Positions 34,612 to 46,125 are shown, counted from the first letter of the stretch. The stretch: DNA of 64,000 nt from Globodera rostochiensis (GCA_018350325.1 JAEVLN010000001.1:237501-301500), one strand, 5' to 3'. Notes: generated by a model not told the origin, from the sequence alone. Numbers and translations: made by a program.

Positions 34612-35625
34612 TCAGTGTCTGCAGTCCCTTTCCTCCTGGGGAAATTGGAGCTCCATGTTCACGACGCCCACGTCGAACCATTCGAACAGAGTGCCGTTGT
34701 TGTAATAAGAGGAAGGTAGTCGCCAGAATGTCCGTCTTTGGCAGGGCCTATGCTCATCCATACAGTCGTGGTAAATCTTCAGAACCACCTTTAGATTTGA
34801 TGCTTTGCAAAATGTACAAGAGAGGGACCCCTCCCCCCCCCCTCCCTCCTCCCTCCCCGAGGGACCCCCCCCCCCCCGAGGGACCCCTCCCCCCCCCCCC
34901 TCCCCGAGGGACCCCCCCCCCCCCCCCGCCGAGGGGCCCCTCCCCCCCCCCCCTCCCCGAGGGACCCCCCCCCCCCCCCGAGGGACCCCTCCCCCCCCCC
35001 CCTCCCCGAGGGACACCCCCCCCCCCCCCGAGGGACCCCTCCCCCTCCCCCCCTCCCCGAGGGACCCCCTCCCCCTCCCCGAGGGACCCCCCTCCCCCCC
35101 CCCCCCGAGGGACCCCTCCCCCCCCCCTCCCCGAGGGACCCCCCCCCCCGAGGGACCCCTCCCCCCCCCCTCCCCGAGGGACCCCTCCCCCCTCGAGGGA
35201 CCCCACCCCCCCCCCCTCCCCGAGAAACCCCCCCCCCCCCCGAAGGCCCCCCCTCCCCTTTCCCGTCAGTCCCAGGTCGAACCTCAATGTCACTTTCTTC
35301 CTTTGTCGCTCCGGACACCCGAAACAGCCCGTTCTCATCTGTCGTAGTCTCCCCCATCAGATCGTCCCAGTCGGGTCCTAAAGCCGAACAATCCGAACAT
35401 AAATTCCTTCAAGAGTTCTTCATAACTCGGATCCAGGTCGACGATCTTCACCTTAGCACCAAACAAAGGCAACTTCCCACAGAGCAAACGACCTCGTACA
35501 CCGATGCCTTGAAGTTTGTTCGAATCAACGACGGTCAGTTGGGCAATGACGATGAGGGAATAAGGACAAATTGTGAGGAAGTTGCAGTGCGGGAGGCAAA
35601 TTGAACGGACATTTCTTCGAATCAT
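34612..35625 (-). CDS. Transthyretin-like (TTL/TTR) secreted protein, gene 2
   Basis: Nematode-specific TTL protein: a small secreted beta-sandwich, abundant in secretions and cuticle-associated tissue. Exon 1 (ATG 35625, or five codons upstream at 35640) holds a hydrophobic leader (LTICPYSLIVIAQLTVV) and the first TTL strands, GIGVRGRLLCGKLPLFGAKV and KIVDLDP. A GT...CTTTAG intron joins DWDDLMGETTTDENGLFRVS. The last exon gives LKVVLKIYHDC, PCQRRTFWRLPSSYYNNG, WFDVGVVNMEL and RDCRH with TGA at 34612. All hallmark TTL motifs (VRGxLxCxxxP, KIYHDC, D(V/I)G, RDC) are present. The intron before the last exon (donor most likely GAAGAAA|GTGACA) is filled by the C/G satellite at 34833-35255. The gene starts about 280 bp downstream of the G-alpha stop on the same strand. 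Confidence 0.85.
34833..35255 (+). repeat. CCCCGAGGGACCCC C-tract satellite inside a TTL intron
   Basis: About 18 units of GAGGGACCCC plus C tracts of 8-14 with CTCC variants. It lies wholly within the last intron of TTL gene 2. Pro-rich (+) and Gly-rich (-) frames are artefacts. Confidence 0.95.
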
Positions 35626-35906
35626 TTTAGGACGACGCAATTAGAGAGGAGAGAATGATGTGACCATCTCGGGGGGGGGGCTGTTATATTCGTTCAATGA
35701 CACAAAAAATGAAAAAATGTAAAAATTTAATGCAAGAAAATGAACGGAAGATTGGAGCCAATTTTTCCAATATTTGCTGACATCCTCAAAACATGCTGAA
35801 GATAAGGTCAATTTGCTGAATAACCAAAAAACTCTACAAGAATATTTGGCGGAAAATAAATTCCCCAAATCTCACACATTTCTCAATGAGTGTCCAAGTG
35901 GTCTCG

Positions 35907-38100
35907 TTAATAGAGTCCAGATTTATGCAAATTTGTTTGGATGATCATCGATATCACAGAATCCAGAATCAACTGGACCTGATCAGTGTCAGTGGCACAC
36001 GTTTGATGCACGTAAATGGTCTTCCGGTGATTTGCATTCAGTGCCTTAATTTGCATTTTCCATTTCCTAATGTTTCACAATTAAATCCTGCCTCATATTT
36101 TGATCGGATGTAAGCGATGGAATCGTCGTAAGTTTGAGGGCCTTAAGGGGGCGATTGATTCAGTGGAAGAAATTAATTGTAAAGACCGACCGTCGTATTC
36201 TTTGAAGCAAGACCGTATAGAGATGAACTTGATCTTTTCCGCGAACAAATCTTTTTTGTTCATGAATAAGATGATGGAAGTGTTGATGAACCAGCGTGAG
36301 TTGCATATGGACTAATTAGGTGATAAAGGACGCTGTTTAATTGAGTTTTGAGATTCACCCTCATAAAAATCATCAATTGAAAATCCAAACCCCCCCCCCA
36401 CCGACCACCTCGAAAAGGCGCATCGACTCGATCATGCGGTTAGTGCCCCCCCCCCACCGACCACCTCGAAAAGGCGCATCGACTCGATCATGCGGTTAGT
36501 GCCCCCCCCACCGACCACCTCGAAAAGGCGCATCGACTCGATCATACGGTTAGTGCCCCCCCCCCACCGACCACCTCGAAAAGGCGCATCGACTCGATCA
36601 TGCGGTTAGTGCCCCCCCCCCCACCGACCACCTCGAAAAGGCGCATCGACTCGATCATACGGTTAGTGCCCCCCCCCACCGACCACCTCGAAAAGGCGCA
36701 TCGACTCGATCATGCGGTTAGTGCCCCCCCCCCCCACCGACCACCTCGAAAAGGCGCATCGACTCGATCATCCGGTTGGTAGTCTCGTCCTCGAACAGCA
36801 CTTGGTCATATTCGGAAATCGCCGCAACGAAAATAACCTAAAATCGAACTTTTATCATTTACTTATTTGCCACGATTTTCTACCGAATTGACGTCCTCAA
36901 AGCAGTGAATCCACTTTTTCCTCTCAGAACGTTGTCCCCCCACATCAAAAACCCTGCAATGTCCAATTCAACTTTCACTGATTATGTCTTAGTTTCATGC
37001 ATTGAAGGGCGGACCCACCTGAAAGGGACGCCTTTGATCAGAAAGCGAATTTCGACGATTCCGGTCGTTTTGATCCGAGTGAGAAGAATGTCCTGTTGGG
37101 ATGGCCTGTAAGAGGGATTGCTTATCCGATCCAAGCTGTCCAGGAAGCTGAATTGGATTCGTTTATTCCTGTGGAAAAACTGCCTTCTCTTCTAACTGTT
37201 TGGCCGAGTCGTGGAGATGGAACTCGAGCCGACGCGAGTAGGTGGCCGTGTTTAGTGCAGGGTCTGCCCAGAGACGCTTCATGGCAGCCGCCAATTCGTC
37301 GCTGAACGGTTCGCTCTCCTCCCCATTCCGAATGGTTTCCATCACTATCCTCGCACATTCCTTAATTCAAATTGAAACTTTGGCAAGCCGAGGCAAACGC
37401 TCACTGTTCCCTTTGGCTCTGTAAAGCCGATTTTGTACATATTCATTCCCCTCAACAGTTCCGCCATAGCGTGCACAGTGTTACTGCAGAAGCAAATAAT
37501 AATGATTGGGTTTGTTTGTGGGTTGGATGGTTGATCTGCTGACCTGTAAACAACGGACCGTTGTTGTAGGAGCTCCTTAAGGAAGACAATTAATCCAAGA
37601 CGGTCCTATGACGTCATTGTGCCATCATACAACCAATTTCGGCACCTTTCCCAGAAGTTAGTCCCTCCAAATACGTAATTATGAATCATTAACGCCTTAT
37701 GTAAAGAGTTCCATTAAATGTCCCCTGCACCGTTTCTTAGCCTTCTGTTCACTCACTTCTTCGCTGAAGCCGTCACTGTGAAGTATTCTGAAAGGTTTAC
37801 ACTGATTTAAAGACAGAAATATTTTGAATTAAAATGTTTATTAATTGAAAGAAAATATTCCAAGTTTACCTCATCTGTTTCATCAGTGTGCTTTTCCCGC
37901 ATTCTCCGGCACCTCAAAATGCCTGGGATTGGACGTATAACTCTCTCCCCCCCCCAGGGGATAAACAATTTGCGCGATTTACCGAGCAACAACAATTTGA
38001 TGGTTTTGTCCTCATTTTCCTGCGTCTCTCGGATTCGCTTGTCAATTTGCTTGCTCATCTTGATTTGTTTCTTCTCTTCCTCACTCTGACACAATCCCAT
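35907..38100 (-). CDS. Heterotrimeric G-protein alpha subunit, 12 exons
   Basis: GTPase that relays receptor signals at the inner plasma membrane. Exons (minus): 37983-38100, 37870-37912, 37757-37787, 37544-37575, 37405-37483, 37197-37360, 37019-37147, 36884-36953, 36745-36837, 36191-36311, 36092-36141 and 35907-36044; every phase fits and the product is 355 residues, the standard length. MGLCQS offers the Gly2 myristoylation and Cys4 palmitoylation sites. All nucleotide-binding boxes are present: P-loop GAGECGKST, switch [10 protein letters not shown], switch [18 protein letters not shown] and TCATDT. The helical domain shows RLWADP and [13 protein letters not shown]. It ends KSGLY, so the Cys at -4 used by pertussis toxin in Gi/Go is replaced by Ser. 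Intron 36045-36091 has a GC donor, and the intron after exon 9 holds a minisatellite copied from that exon's own donor. Gi-like by sequence, but not assigned to a named C. elegans gpa gene. Confidence 0.95.
36385..36790 (-). repeat. About 56-bp minisatellite derived from exon 9/intron boundary of the G-alpha gene
   Basis: Seven copies on the minus strand of AACCGCATGATCGAGTCGAT followed by GCGCCTTTTCGAG, GTGGTCGGT and a G tract. The copy nearest the exon (about 36720-36780) is the real exon 9 end and donor (TTCGAG|GTGGTC at 36745/36744); six further copies fill the intron. Each contains about 33 bp of exon and 23 bp of intron, so each repeats the donor. Confidence 0.92.
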
Positions 38101-39386
38101 CTTTTGCTCTTTGTTCTTTGTGACAGTTGAAAAGTTATTGAGAAATTATATTAATTATAATTAATATGGAGCCGAGAGAAATTACTGCGGGCAGAGGGGT
38201 AACATTAATTAGGGATCTCAATTACTATAATTCCGTTACAAAAACTTTATGCACCAACGAAAGCTCTCGGCAAAATGATAGCATTTGGGATTAGAGGCAA
38301 TTTCCGAACATTCCGGTGAATATGGGGGGGGGATTTGTAAGCATTTGCCTCATTTTGGGGTTTTCGTATGCCGACGGGAACAGGGAATAAAATTGGTCAT
38401 CGGCTATAAAAAAAGAGATTTCGGACCCCCCCCCCCCACTTTGCTTTACAGCTTTATTGTCAAAAAATAAATTGCTAAAATTTTGGTGACCAATTTTCCG
38501 TAACTTTTGGAAATTGACGGGAATTTGAGCTTTTTTGGGAAAATGTTAATGTTTTTAAATTTTTGATACAAAAACTGCTTTATTACATGTTTAATGTATT
38601 TTTCTTAAAAAACTTTAAAAGTTGGAAAATAGTAATTAATAAAAAACGGATTTTGGACCTTTAATCACTAAAAAATAGCTAAAACTAATCACTTAAATTG
38701 ATCGAAATATTACGTCAAATTCTCTTGCGAACATATCTTTATTTGGCTAAACTTTTTTTATGAATGCGTCGCTATTCCTTGAATTGAGTTTTGTTTAATG
38801 AATTAACAAATCATTTCATCCGTCAATTAATTGATGCTTTAAATGCTTTGGCAAAAGCCTTGCGTCGAAGGGAATATTGCCAACTATCGGCGGGTGTCGC
38901 AAAAAGGGTGGCTGAAAGTGACAACTTGATGAAAGTTGGCGGGGGGTGCGCGAGTTGGGTTAAGCCGGCCGCGCACCTTTCCCTTTCGTAGGTAATAATT
39001 TGTTGTCAAGGAAATCAGTACTTACCTCATCATTCATTAAAACGTCACCAAAAAAAACCTTTTGTGCCAATTAGCGTGACTGATTAAATAAAAGGGACCA
39101 AACGAAAATGAAGCAAACTTTGAAAGAGTGAAAAGGTAATCAACTCCGTTTAATTAGAATGTGGTCAAAGATTTGCCAAAATTTTATGAAATTATAGGCA
39201 ATTAGCTGCACAAAATTAGTAAATATATTTTACCAAAAAGGGAATTAGTTAGTTATTTTATGCCGAGAAGCCTTCCAAACTGGGGGGGGGGGTCTTTTGC
39301 ATTGACCCCCCCCCCCGTACAATCGATTACAGAGATTATCCTTAACTCTTTAAAGTTATGAATTTGTCCTTTGTCCTCCCCCTCTT

Positions 39387-41225
39387 TCATTTGTTTCTTC
39401 CCATCTTCCGTGCCATTTCCTCTCCATTGGCTCTTTCCTCTTCGGTCGGATTGCCTCCGATTCCCTGCTGCTGTTGGAAGGCGTTTGTCCGCCGCTGGCT
39501 ATTCTCGATGTATCGCATTGTGCGTCCGAATGTCCGGCAGCCATAGAGGAGGAGGCTAAAGGCAGCGGCTAACTGAATTCGGGCTCTTTAACAACCAATT
39601 AATGGGTTAAATCGACCTGCAGCAAACTTAGCATGACCATGGCACCTGCCAGCACCTTAAAGGGGGGAAGTCATATGAAAGGAAAACGCCAAAGTAATAA
39701 ATTTTAAATGTTTTAAAAATTAAGCCCACCGGCAATTCCTTGCTGTTATTCACTGTTCCGCCCAAGTTGAGCAGCGGCGATTGTTTGTTGGCGCCGGTGA
39801 AGGAAGCGGAAGTGGAAGTAATGAAAGGGACCAGAGGAAGAATGCCTGAGGGTATCGTCAAATATCAAATCAACCCCTCGAGGGCAAACAACCCGAGATG
39901 AAGGGCACAAAAAATACGACGTTGGTGGCAAAGTGGAGAAACGCAGCCACAAGCATACAATAACTACGGTGCTGACTTGCCAGTACACCCAGAATACCCG
40001 CGCAGATTGCCGAAATTCCATAGAAAAGCTCCTGACTGCCTTTGACGATGTCGGCACGCCAATAAAGTCGGACCGCGCTCAAACAAAATATGGCCGACCC
40101 GAACACAATCTGATACTGATCTGATGATCTGAACGATCCAGACGGATTCTTGCCCCTCCCCCACCGTCAGCCAGCTGCTCAAGCTGATCGTACTCCAGGG
40201 GGTCATCTCCTGTTGATGTCCATGCTCATCATGTCTATCATTCAATCCGGGGCCGAAATCAATTTGGGAAGAGTTGAAGAGAACATTAGAATCAGGTCCA
40301 AAATATGCCGGAGGCAATGAAGTGGCGGTCGAATTTTTGCGCCCGAGGGAACGAGAACCACTGAGAACGGACGGAGAACGAAATGACATCTGCGAACAGG
40401 TGGGAGTTAAGAGCTTAAAGAACTAAATGGGATTGCCGAAATGTTGTTGCTATTCTCTCGTCCGATCCCATAAATCTGTTGTTGTTGATTTGTTATGCTG
40501 TTGAATGGCAGTAGCAATGGCTCTTCAGTGACCAGTTCGGGAACTCCGTGCTCCGGACGTGGAAGGGTCGTGTAGGACTGACACCGGGAGGGCGTTAACT
40601 TGTCTTAGCAACAAGCGACCATTATGAGAAGCCAAATGGGACACCCCCCCCCCCAAACTTACACATTCCCATGTCGCTGACCGGACGTGACCCCATTAGT
40701 CCAAGATTTTGTTGCTGCTTCTTATTCTTGCCGCCTAAGGAGTGCAGTGCAGATTCGGGCCGATTATGCTGATGGATTAAGTGGGGCGGGGCGTAGACTG
40801 AATCGAATCAAAGCATTTAAGCAATTGAAGCTCTTCCTACTTGAATGCAGGTAATCAGTGGCCGGTGTAAGGGAATTATTGTGAATGGCAGAAGGGTGAA
40901 CGGAGGCGCTGTAGATGGATGAGGAGTTGGGGCTGTTGTTGTTTGAAGCAATCGTAACACTTTTAAACGGCACAAATCCATAAATGTGTTGTTGTTGAGG
41001 TGAACTGGACTGCTGAAGTGGGAAAGCACCAGCGACATTGTTAATTACCATAATACAGTATAATACGGTAATCACCATCTCCTGCTGCTGTTTTCTCCAC
41101 ATTGTATTGGACTTCAGTTGTTGCTTTCCCGATTGGAACTCTTGGCTTATCGCCGATCCAGGTCTTCCACTCCCGGGCTCGTCCGATTTAATTTTTGGGA
41201 TGTTTTTCTCCTTTTGGCCCATCAA
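39387..41225 (-). CDS. Unknown four-span membrane protein with Gln/Ser-rich N-terminal half
   Basis: Nine minus-strand exons join in perfect phase: 41076-41225, 40841-41012, 40663-40797, 40424-40603, 40165-40209, 39893-40120, 39730-39845, 39617-39655 and 39387-39572, giving 416 residues. The N-terminal half is hydrophilic, with polyQ and Asn/Ser runs and segments such as IYAPPHLIHQHNRP and YTTLPRPEHGVPELVTEEP. After an acidic stretch (GDDPLEYDQLEQL) come four hydrophobic spans: YQIVFGSAIFCLSAV, FYGISAICAGILGVLAS, LVAAFLHFATNVVFFVPFI and VLAGAMVMLSLLQLAAAFSL. There is a polar loop before the last span and a charged tail. Topology suggests a tetraspan with both termini inside. I do not recognise the family. 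A 60-codon ATG frame (40210-40389) lies in an intron here and could be an alternative first exon. Intron 41013-41075 is 63 bp without a stop, and if retained mimics a signal peptide. Confidence 0.7.
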
Positions 41226-43060
41226 AAGTGAAAAAGATTTATTGAAGAACGTCGGAGATGCGCCTTCGAATTGGTTGAGAAGTGTGGGAGAAGAAAAGAA
41301 AGTTGAGGAGCCGAGATTGCATCTAACGCGGCGAAGATTGAGAATTTTTGGGAAGCGAAACTCGGGTGGTGGTTGTTCGAGGAGTTAAAAGATTAAAGCA
41401 ACTGATAATTCTTAATTATTTTTGCTGGAGGGAAATGTACCTAATTTGTAAGTGGTGAATGTGACGCCCTTGTAACGAAAGCCCCCACTGGCGTAATTTG
41501 GAGCAAAAAGATTTACGTCCAAACGAAATCACTCGGAAGTGATAGCAGCGGCGAGGGCGGTGTGGTCAAATGGAAGAGCGGAAGGACGGAAGGAATGCCG
41601 AACCATAAATTCATTCTGCAAGCGATGTGTTGGATGTGTGGCGATGTGGGGGCAAAATGACCCAATTTGCCTTCTCCCCTCCCCCAAACCCAAAACTCGG
41701 GGTGCAAGATGAAGGGAGGGGAGATGGAGTGACCGATCGCCAACCCAACGCAAACCCAAAATTGAGCAACCGACACAATATTCTCGCGAATTTTGACTTG
41801 GGATGGATTGTGGCGAAGGATGAAAAGATAAAGCGAATGTTTTGATCAATAAAAGAATTCGCTTACTAATCACCTATAATTTAATCACTGATTGGACAAG
41901 GCCATTCAACACTCATTGTGTTAAGCCAAAAGGGGGCATTTCCTAATAAGGCAAATAAATGGATAACAGCAAGAAAAATGCAAGAAAGGAATTGGTCGAC
42001 AAAATCGTAAATTTTGGACCAGTTTTTTTAACAAATTTTGTTAAATTCTAAAAATTTTCCCGGCGGTGCTTACTGGCAAATAAGAACAAACTTTAAAACG
42101 CTAAAATCGATAAAACATTTATTTTGGCATAAATGTGAATTTTAAATCAGGGCTCCCAACATAGACGTCGCAAACATTTGAACAATTTCTGTTTCGACAA
42201 AAAATTTCGAAGAAACGTCTTTCGAGATCGAAACGAAAGAAAAGCCTCGAAATTATCGAAAGGTTTCGACTAGAGCCCGGCGGAAACGGGATTCCCGGTC
42301 CCGTTCTCGCATTTTTTTGCCGAGCGGGAGGCAGGCACGCGACACTTCATCCATTAACCCAAAAAACAACACTTCATCCACTAACCCAAAATACCATGCT
42401 TTCCGGACCCCTCCAAAAGCGTTTATTTTTGACTCGCATTTGACGAGATGTACAAAATGTTGAACGTAAACAAGAACTTGGAATTCGGACAAAAAATACA
42501 AGCAATTTGAACACGATCAAGTATTTTTTGTCTTCATAAAAATACGAGTACTGTTTCAAACTGAACTCTAGCAGGCCTAATTGGGTTAGGAAACCCGACT
42601 TGTAACCGGGCGAGCTTTTTCTTAGATTAAATGTCGTATTTTCGCTTACAAATTAGTGGATGAAATTTTGCGTGGAGGAAATGTCGCGTGGATGAAATGT
42701 CGCGTGGATGAAATGTCGCGTGGATGAAATGTCGGCGCCCCGAGCGGGATTTTTTGCGGGTGTGGGAAAAATGCGGGAATCTTGTGCGGGATTCCCATCC
42801 CGCAACTTTTTGAAGTTCCCGCTCCCGCAATTTTGATTTTACTGAGCTCTAGTTCGACGCAACCCTGGGCCTGTACTGTTCCTGTTGTTTATTTCTGTTC
42901 TAGGATTTTAGAACAGAATCAAAATTGCTTGGAACAGAAAAAACTGGAGTGGACCATAGGTGCTATGGCTTTTGGGGATTTTGTCGCATTAGCGTCTTTA
43001 TGCAACAACCTTATTATAGATAAAAAGGAAAACATTGAACTCTGAAAAAGATCATTTCAA
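41226..43060. other. Intergenic, dispersed repeat fragments only
   Basis: Fragments of the dispersed family with TTGGACC.A.TTT..TTAACAAAT and CGGCGGTGC at 42010-42075, and a 14-bp tandem (GTCGCGTGGATGAA) at 42676-42735. No gene seen. Confidence 0.5.
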
Positions 43061-44133
43061 ATGTCGCGTTCGATCGATGCGGAGCTCTTGAAAAAACAGG
43101 AGGAGGAATTGTTAAACGAAACACTTTCTGATTATGATGAAGACTTTCGATGTTACAATGCGACACCTCCACCGGAGGTAGAAAATGTAAATCGAAAGAC
43201 TGAAGACGTTGATCCTCCGGATACCAATTTGGATGCTAAAATGCTGCAAGACCAACTGGACCTGCTTCAAAGCAGTGAATCGAGTGAGAATGAAGATTTT
43301 CGCTGTTTCAATCGAAGCCCGTCGCCAACACGAAGCCCTCTTATTAAAATGTACGATCGTGAGAAGCTTCTTACAGTTAAACAGTCCAGAACTAACGACG
43401 ACTGGTTGGTATGTCTTGTGGTGAATTTTTTTGCTTTGTTTACTATTTGTTTTAGTCCTATCTATGGCTCAACCATGGTCGGGATTGGGCCGTTGATGAA
43501 TTGCCTTTTCAACTTGACCCTGAGCTTCGTTGCCATTATGGTCGACAGCTTAATGTCCGACGTGGAAGGGATGATATGGCACGTAAGAATGCCTTTGTTG
43601 AACGTCAACAAAGTCGACACAACGTTCCGATGTCAGATAATACCGGGAGTTGTGTGAGAAATTCGAAAAAGAAGAATAAAAAGAAGTCGAAGGGTAAAGC
43701 GCTGATGGATGGATCTTCTGGCATTGGCTTTGTTCAGGTATTAAAAAAGAGATTAGAGGGGCGTAGCCAAAAAGAGGTTCGCGCGCATGGTGGGAGGGGA
43801 GGGGGGTGTTAGATGAAGCCAAGAAATAATACAGGCACGACGCCGCCGAAAACTCCCAAAACTTTTTTGTTGACTGTCTCATCCTGTTATTGCCTTTTTC
43901 TCGGTTTAGGCATTGCCTCCCCTCCGAAAATTTTTTCTGGATACGCGCCTGAACAAAACACGACTTAATCTATTTAGATCGGCCGGTTGCCTCCGTTTAC
44001 TGACAAACAGACGAATGTTTGGATTAAGTATTTGTCGTATATCAATTTGCGAATCAAAGAGGTAATAAACGGGGGGGGGGTATGTCATCATTCCCTGTAT
44101 GCTCATTTTTTTTAGATTGCTGGAGCCGAGTGA
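43061..44133 (+). CDS. Orphan acidic/basic nuclear-type protein, four exons
   Basis: Exons 43061-43408, 43456-43737, 43978-44061 and 44116-44133 join in phase to 243 residues. The N-terminal part is acidic with two similar motifs, DYDEDFRCYN and ENEDFRCFNRSPSP. The centre reads NDDWLSYLWLNHGRDWAVDE and has a basic Lys run (KKKNKKKSKGK). The C-terminus reads GRLPPFTDKQTNVWIKYLSY. There is no signal peptide or membrane span. I do not recognise the family; the duplicated DFRC(Y/F)N motif and Lys-rich patch suggest a nuclear or RNA-linked protein, which is only a guess. The stop lies 193 bp before the start of the PP6-like gene on the same strand, compatible with a nematode operon. Intron 43738-43977 holds a degraded hAT-like MITE. 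Confidence 0.65.
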
Positions 44134-44326
44134 TAATATAAATCGAAAATGTCTATCGTTTCATTTGTTTGTTTTGGTTTATTTTTTGGTGCAAATTCAA
44201 TTTGTATAAATTTACTGAGTAAATATGCTTATTTGTTTGGACTGTAAAATTTAGTCACAAATACAATTTTAATTGAATTGTTTACTCCGTTGATTTAATT
44301 AGCAAATTTATATTTCTACTTTTGGA

Positions 44327-45796
44327 ATGTCAACATCTGGAGCTTCGTCTGACGAAGAGCAAGCGATTGAATCGGCTATTGTTTTTCGAGGTTTTGCAAC
44401 ATAACAACGTTTCGAACGGGTGGTGCTTCCAAATTTAGGGCGAACAACTCGTCCGACGAAATGGCTTTCGGAAGTGTCGTTATGTCATTATCTTCCCGAG
44501 GGTGAGATGGTTGCAGTGTGTCAGATCCTTGTAATCTTTTTGTAATTGGAGGGTGGAATAGGTGTTTGAGTGAAATCTAAATAAGTTGATTTTTCTTCGG
44601 GACCCCAATTCTCGATGATTGCCCGCCATGTTTAGACCCTGGAAACCCCCTCCCCTTGGTTGAGTTCATTTTTTTTTACGGAACCCAGATTCTTAAGATT
44701 ACCGTTTTTCTCAGATCAGCCGCCTTTCTTACGTGCCAAACATTGTCTCCGTCCAATCACCGGCCACCATTTGCGGGGATATCCATGGCCAATTTTACGA
44801 TCTGATGAAACTGTTGCAGATCGGAGGCAATATCCTCGAAACCAATTATGTGTTTCTCGGTGACTACGTCGATCGGGGCTATTACAGGTTAGTTGCTTAA
44901 CTCCCATTTGAGGCTATTTGGGCTGTGATTGATTTTCTCTGTGTAGCTTGGAGACGGTCGCTTATCTGATGCTTCTTCTGCTTAAATATCCAGATAAGAT
45001 CACACTTCTCCGTGGAAATCATGAGACTCGACGCGGTGTGTTAGAGGGAAGGGTTATACTCACTTAAACGGTTATGGAATATTTAAGTGTCCCATCAGTA
45101 CGGCTTTTATGATGAATGCCAACAAAAGTACGGCAACTCTGTGGTTTGGTCGTGGTGTTGTCGCGTCTTTGACGTTCTGCCGGTTGCGGCTATCGTCGAC
45201 AATCAGATATTTTGTGTGCACGGCGGCCTGAGTCCGGAGCTGCCTACACTCAACTCGATAATGTGCCTTCAGCGCAACGTGGAAGTGCCTGCAAACGGGC
45301 CCCTCTGCGATTTGGTTTTCTTTTCTATATTTTTGTTTCTAATTGATAATGTGAGTTGTTAAAGGTGTGGTCAGACCCCGACGACACCGACCCCGGATGG
45401 TTTCTGAACCCACGTGGGGCTGGATGGGTAAGCAAAAGCTCATAAGAGCTTAAGTATTTTGGTGCTTTTTCAGCTCTTTGGGCGAGATGTGGTGGAAAAA
45501 TTCCTTGAGGTTAATAAAATGTCGCTCGTTTGTCGCTCCCACCAGCTGGTCCAGGAGGGTTTCAAGTACATATTCGACAACATTTTGTGCACAGTTTGGT
45601 CAGGTGTGGAATGTTCCTTTGTCTCGGACGCTTTTTGCTTTATTCAGCCCCGAATTATTGCTATCGGTGTGGCAATGTCGCTGCTGTTCTGAAAATACTC
45701 GGCCCATCTGGTGAACGTCAAGTGGAATTGTTTCACGAGGTCGAGGAGTCGGAAAGGCAGAAGCCCGATCGAGTGGTTGCTCCTTACTTTTTGTGA
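44327..45796 (+). CDS. pph-6: PP2A-family Ser/Thr phosphatase catalytic subunit, PP6-like
   Basis: Metallophosphatase removing phosphate from Ser/Thr; PP6 acts in cell-cycle and spindle control. Exons 44327-44390, 44439-44530, 44715-44887, 44947-45035, 45088-45314, 45365-45427, 45474-45603 and 45648-45796 join to 328 residues. Metal and catalytic motifs are complete: [53 protein letters not shown] and [12 protein letters not shown]. It ends in PYFL, the PP2A/PP4/PP6-type methylated tail. RGAGWLFG and GFYDECQ.KYGN favour PP6 over PP4. Oddities: RGNHETRR replaces the near-universal RGNHESRQ, and the N-terminus is about 20 residues longer than usual, so it may be a diverged nematode paralogue. 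Probably co-transcribed with the orphan gene just upstream. Confidence 0.88.
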
Positions 45797-46125
45797 CTGT
45801 TTGCCGGTGGGCGCCTTTCTTTAGGCACTATCGCCATTTAATTCGAAATCTCACCTCCATTTGACTTGTTTCAGTCGCTTATTTAATGTTTGCATATCTC
45901 TGATTTCTTATCTCAGACCCCAAATCTTTTGTTTTTTGGGCATGCGACAAAATGATTAAAAAAATTAATTTAAATGGCAACATTTATTTGAAATTTTTGT
46001 ATAATTGATATGAGTGATTCTTGAAAAGTGTTATTGCACACAAAAGGTTAAATGGGTGGGTGAGGGAGGAAGGGACAGAGTGAATATAACACATTTCAGT
46101 CCGAAACTTGCTTCCATTGGTTTGG

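Noticed and set aside
41013..41110. Signal peptide (MVITVLYCIMVINNVAGAF) in the four-span protein
   Set aside because: The segment is a 63-bp GT...CTTCAG intron without a stop; removing it keeps the frame and joins two Gln-rich parts.
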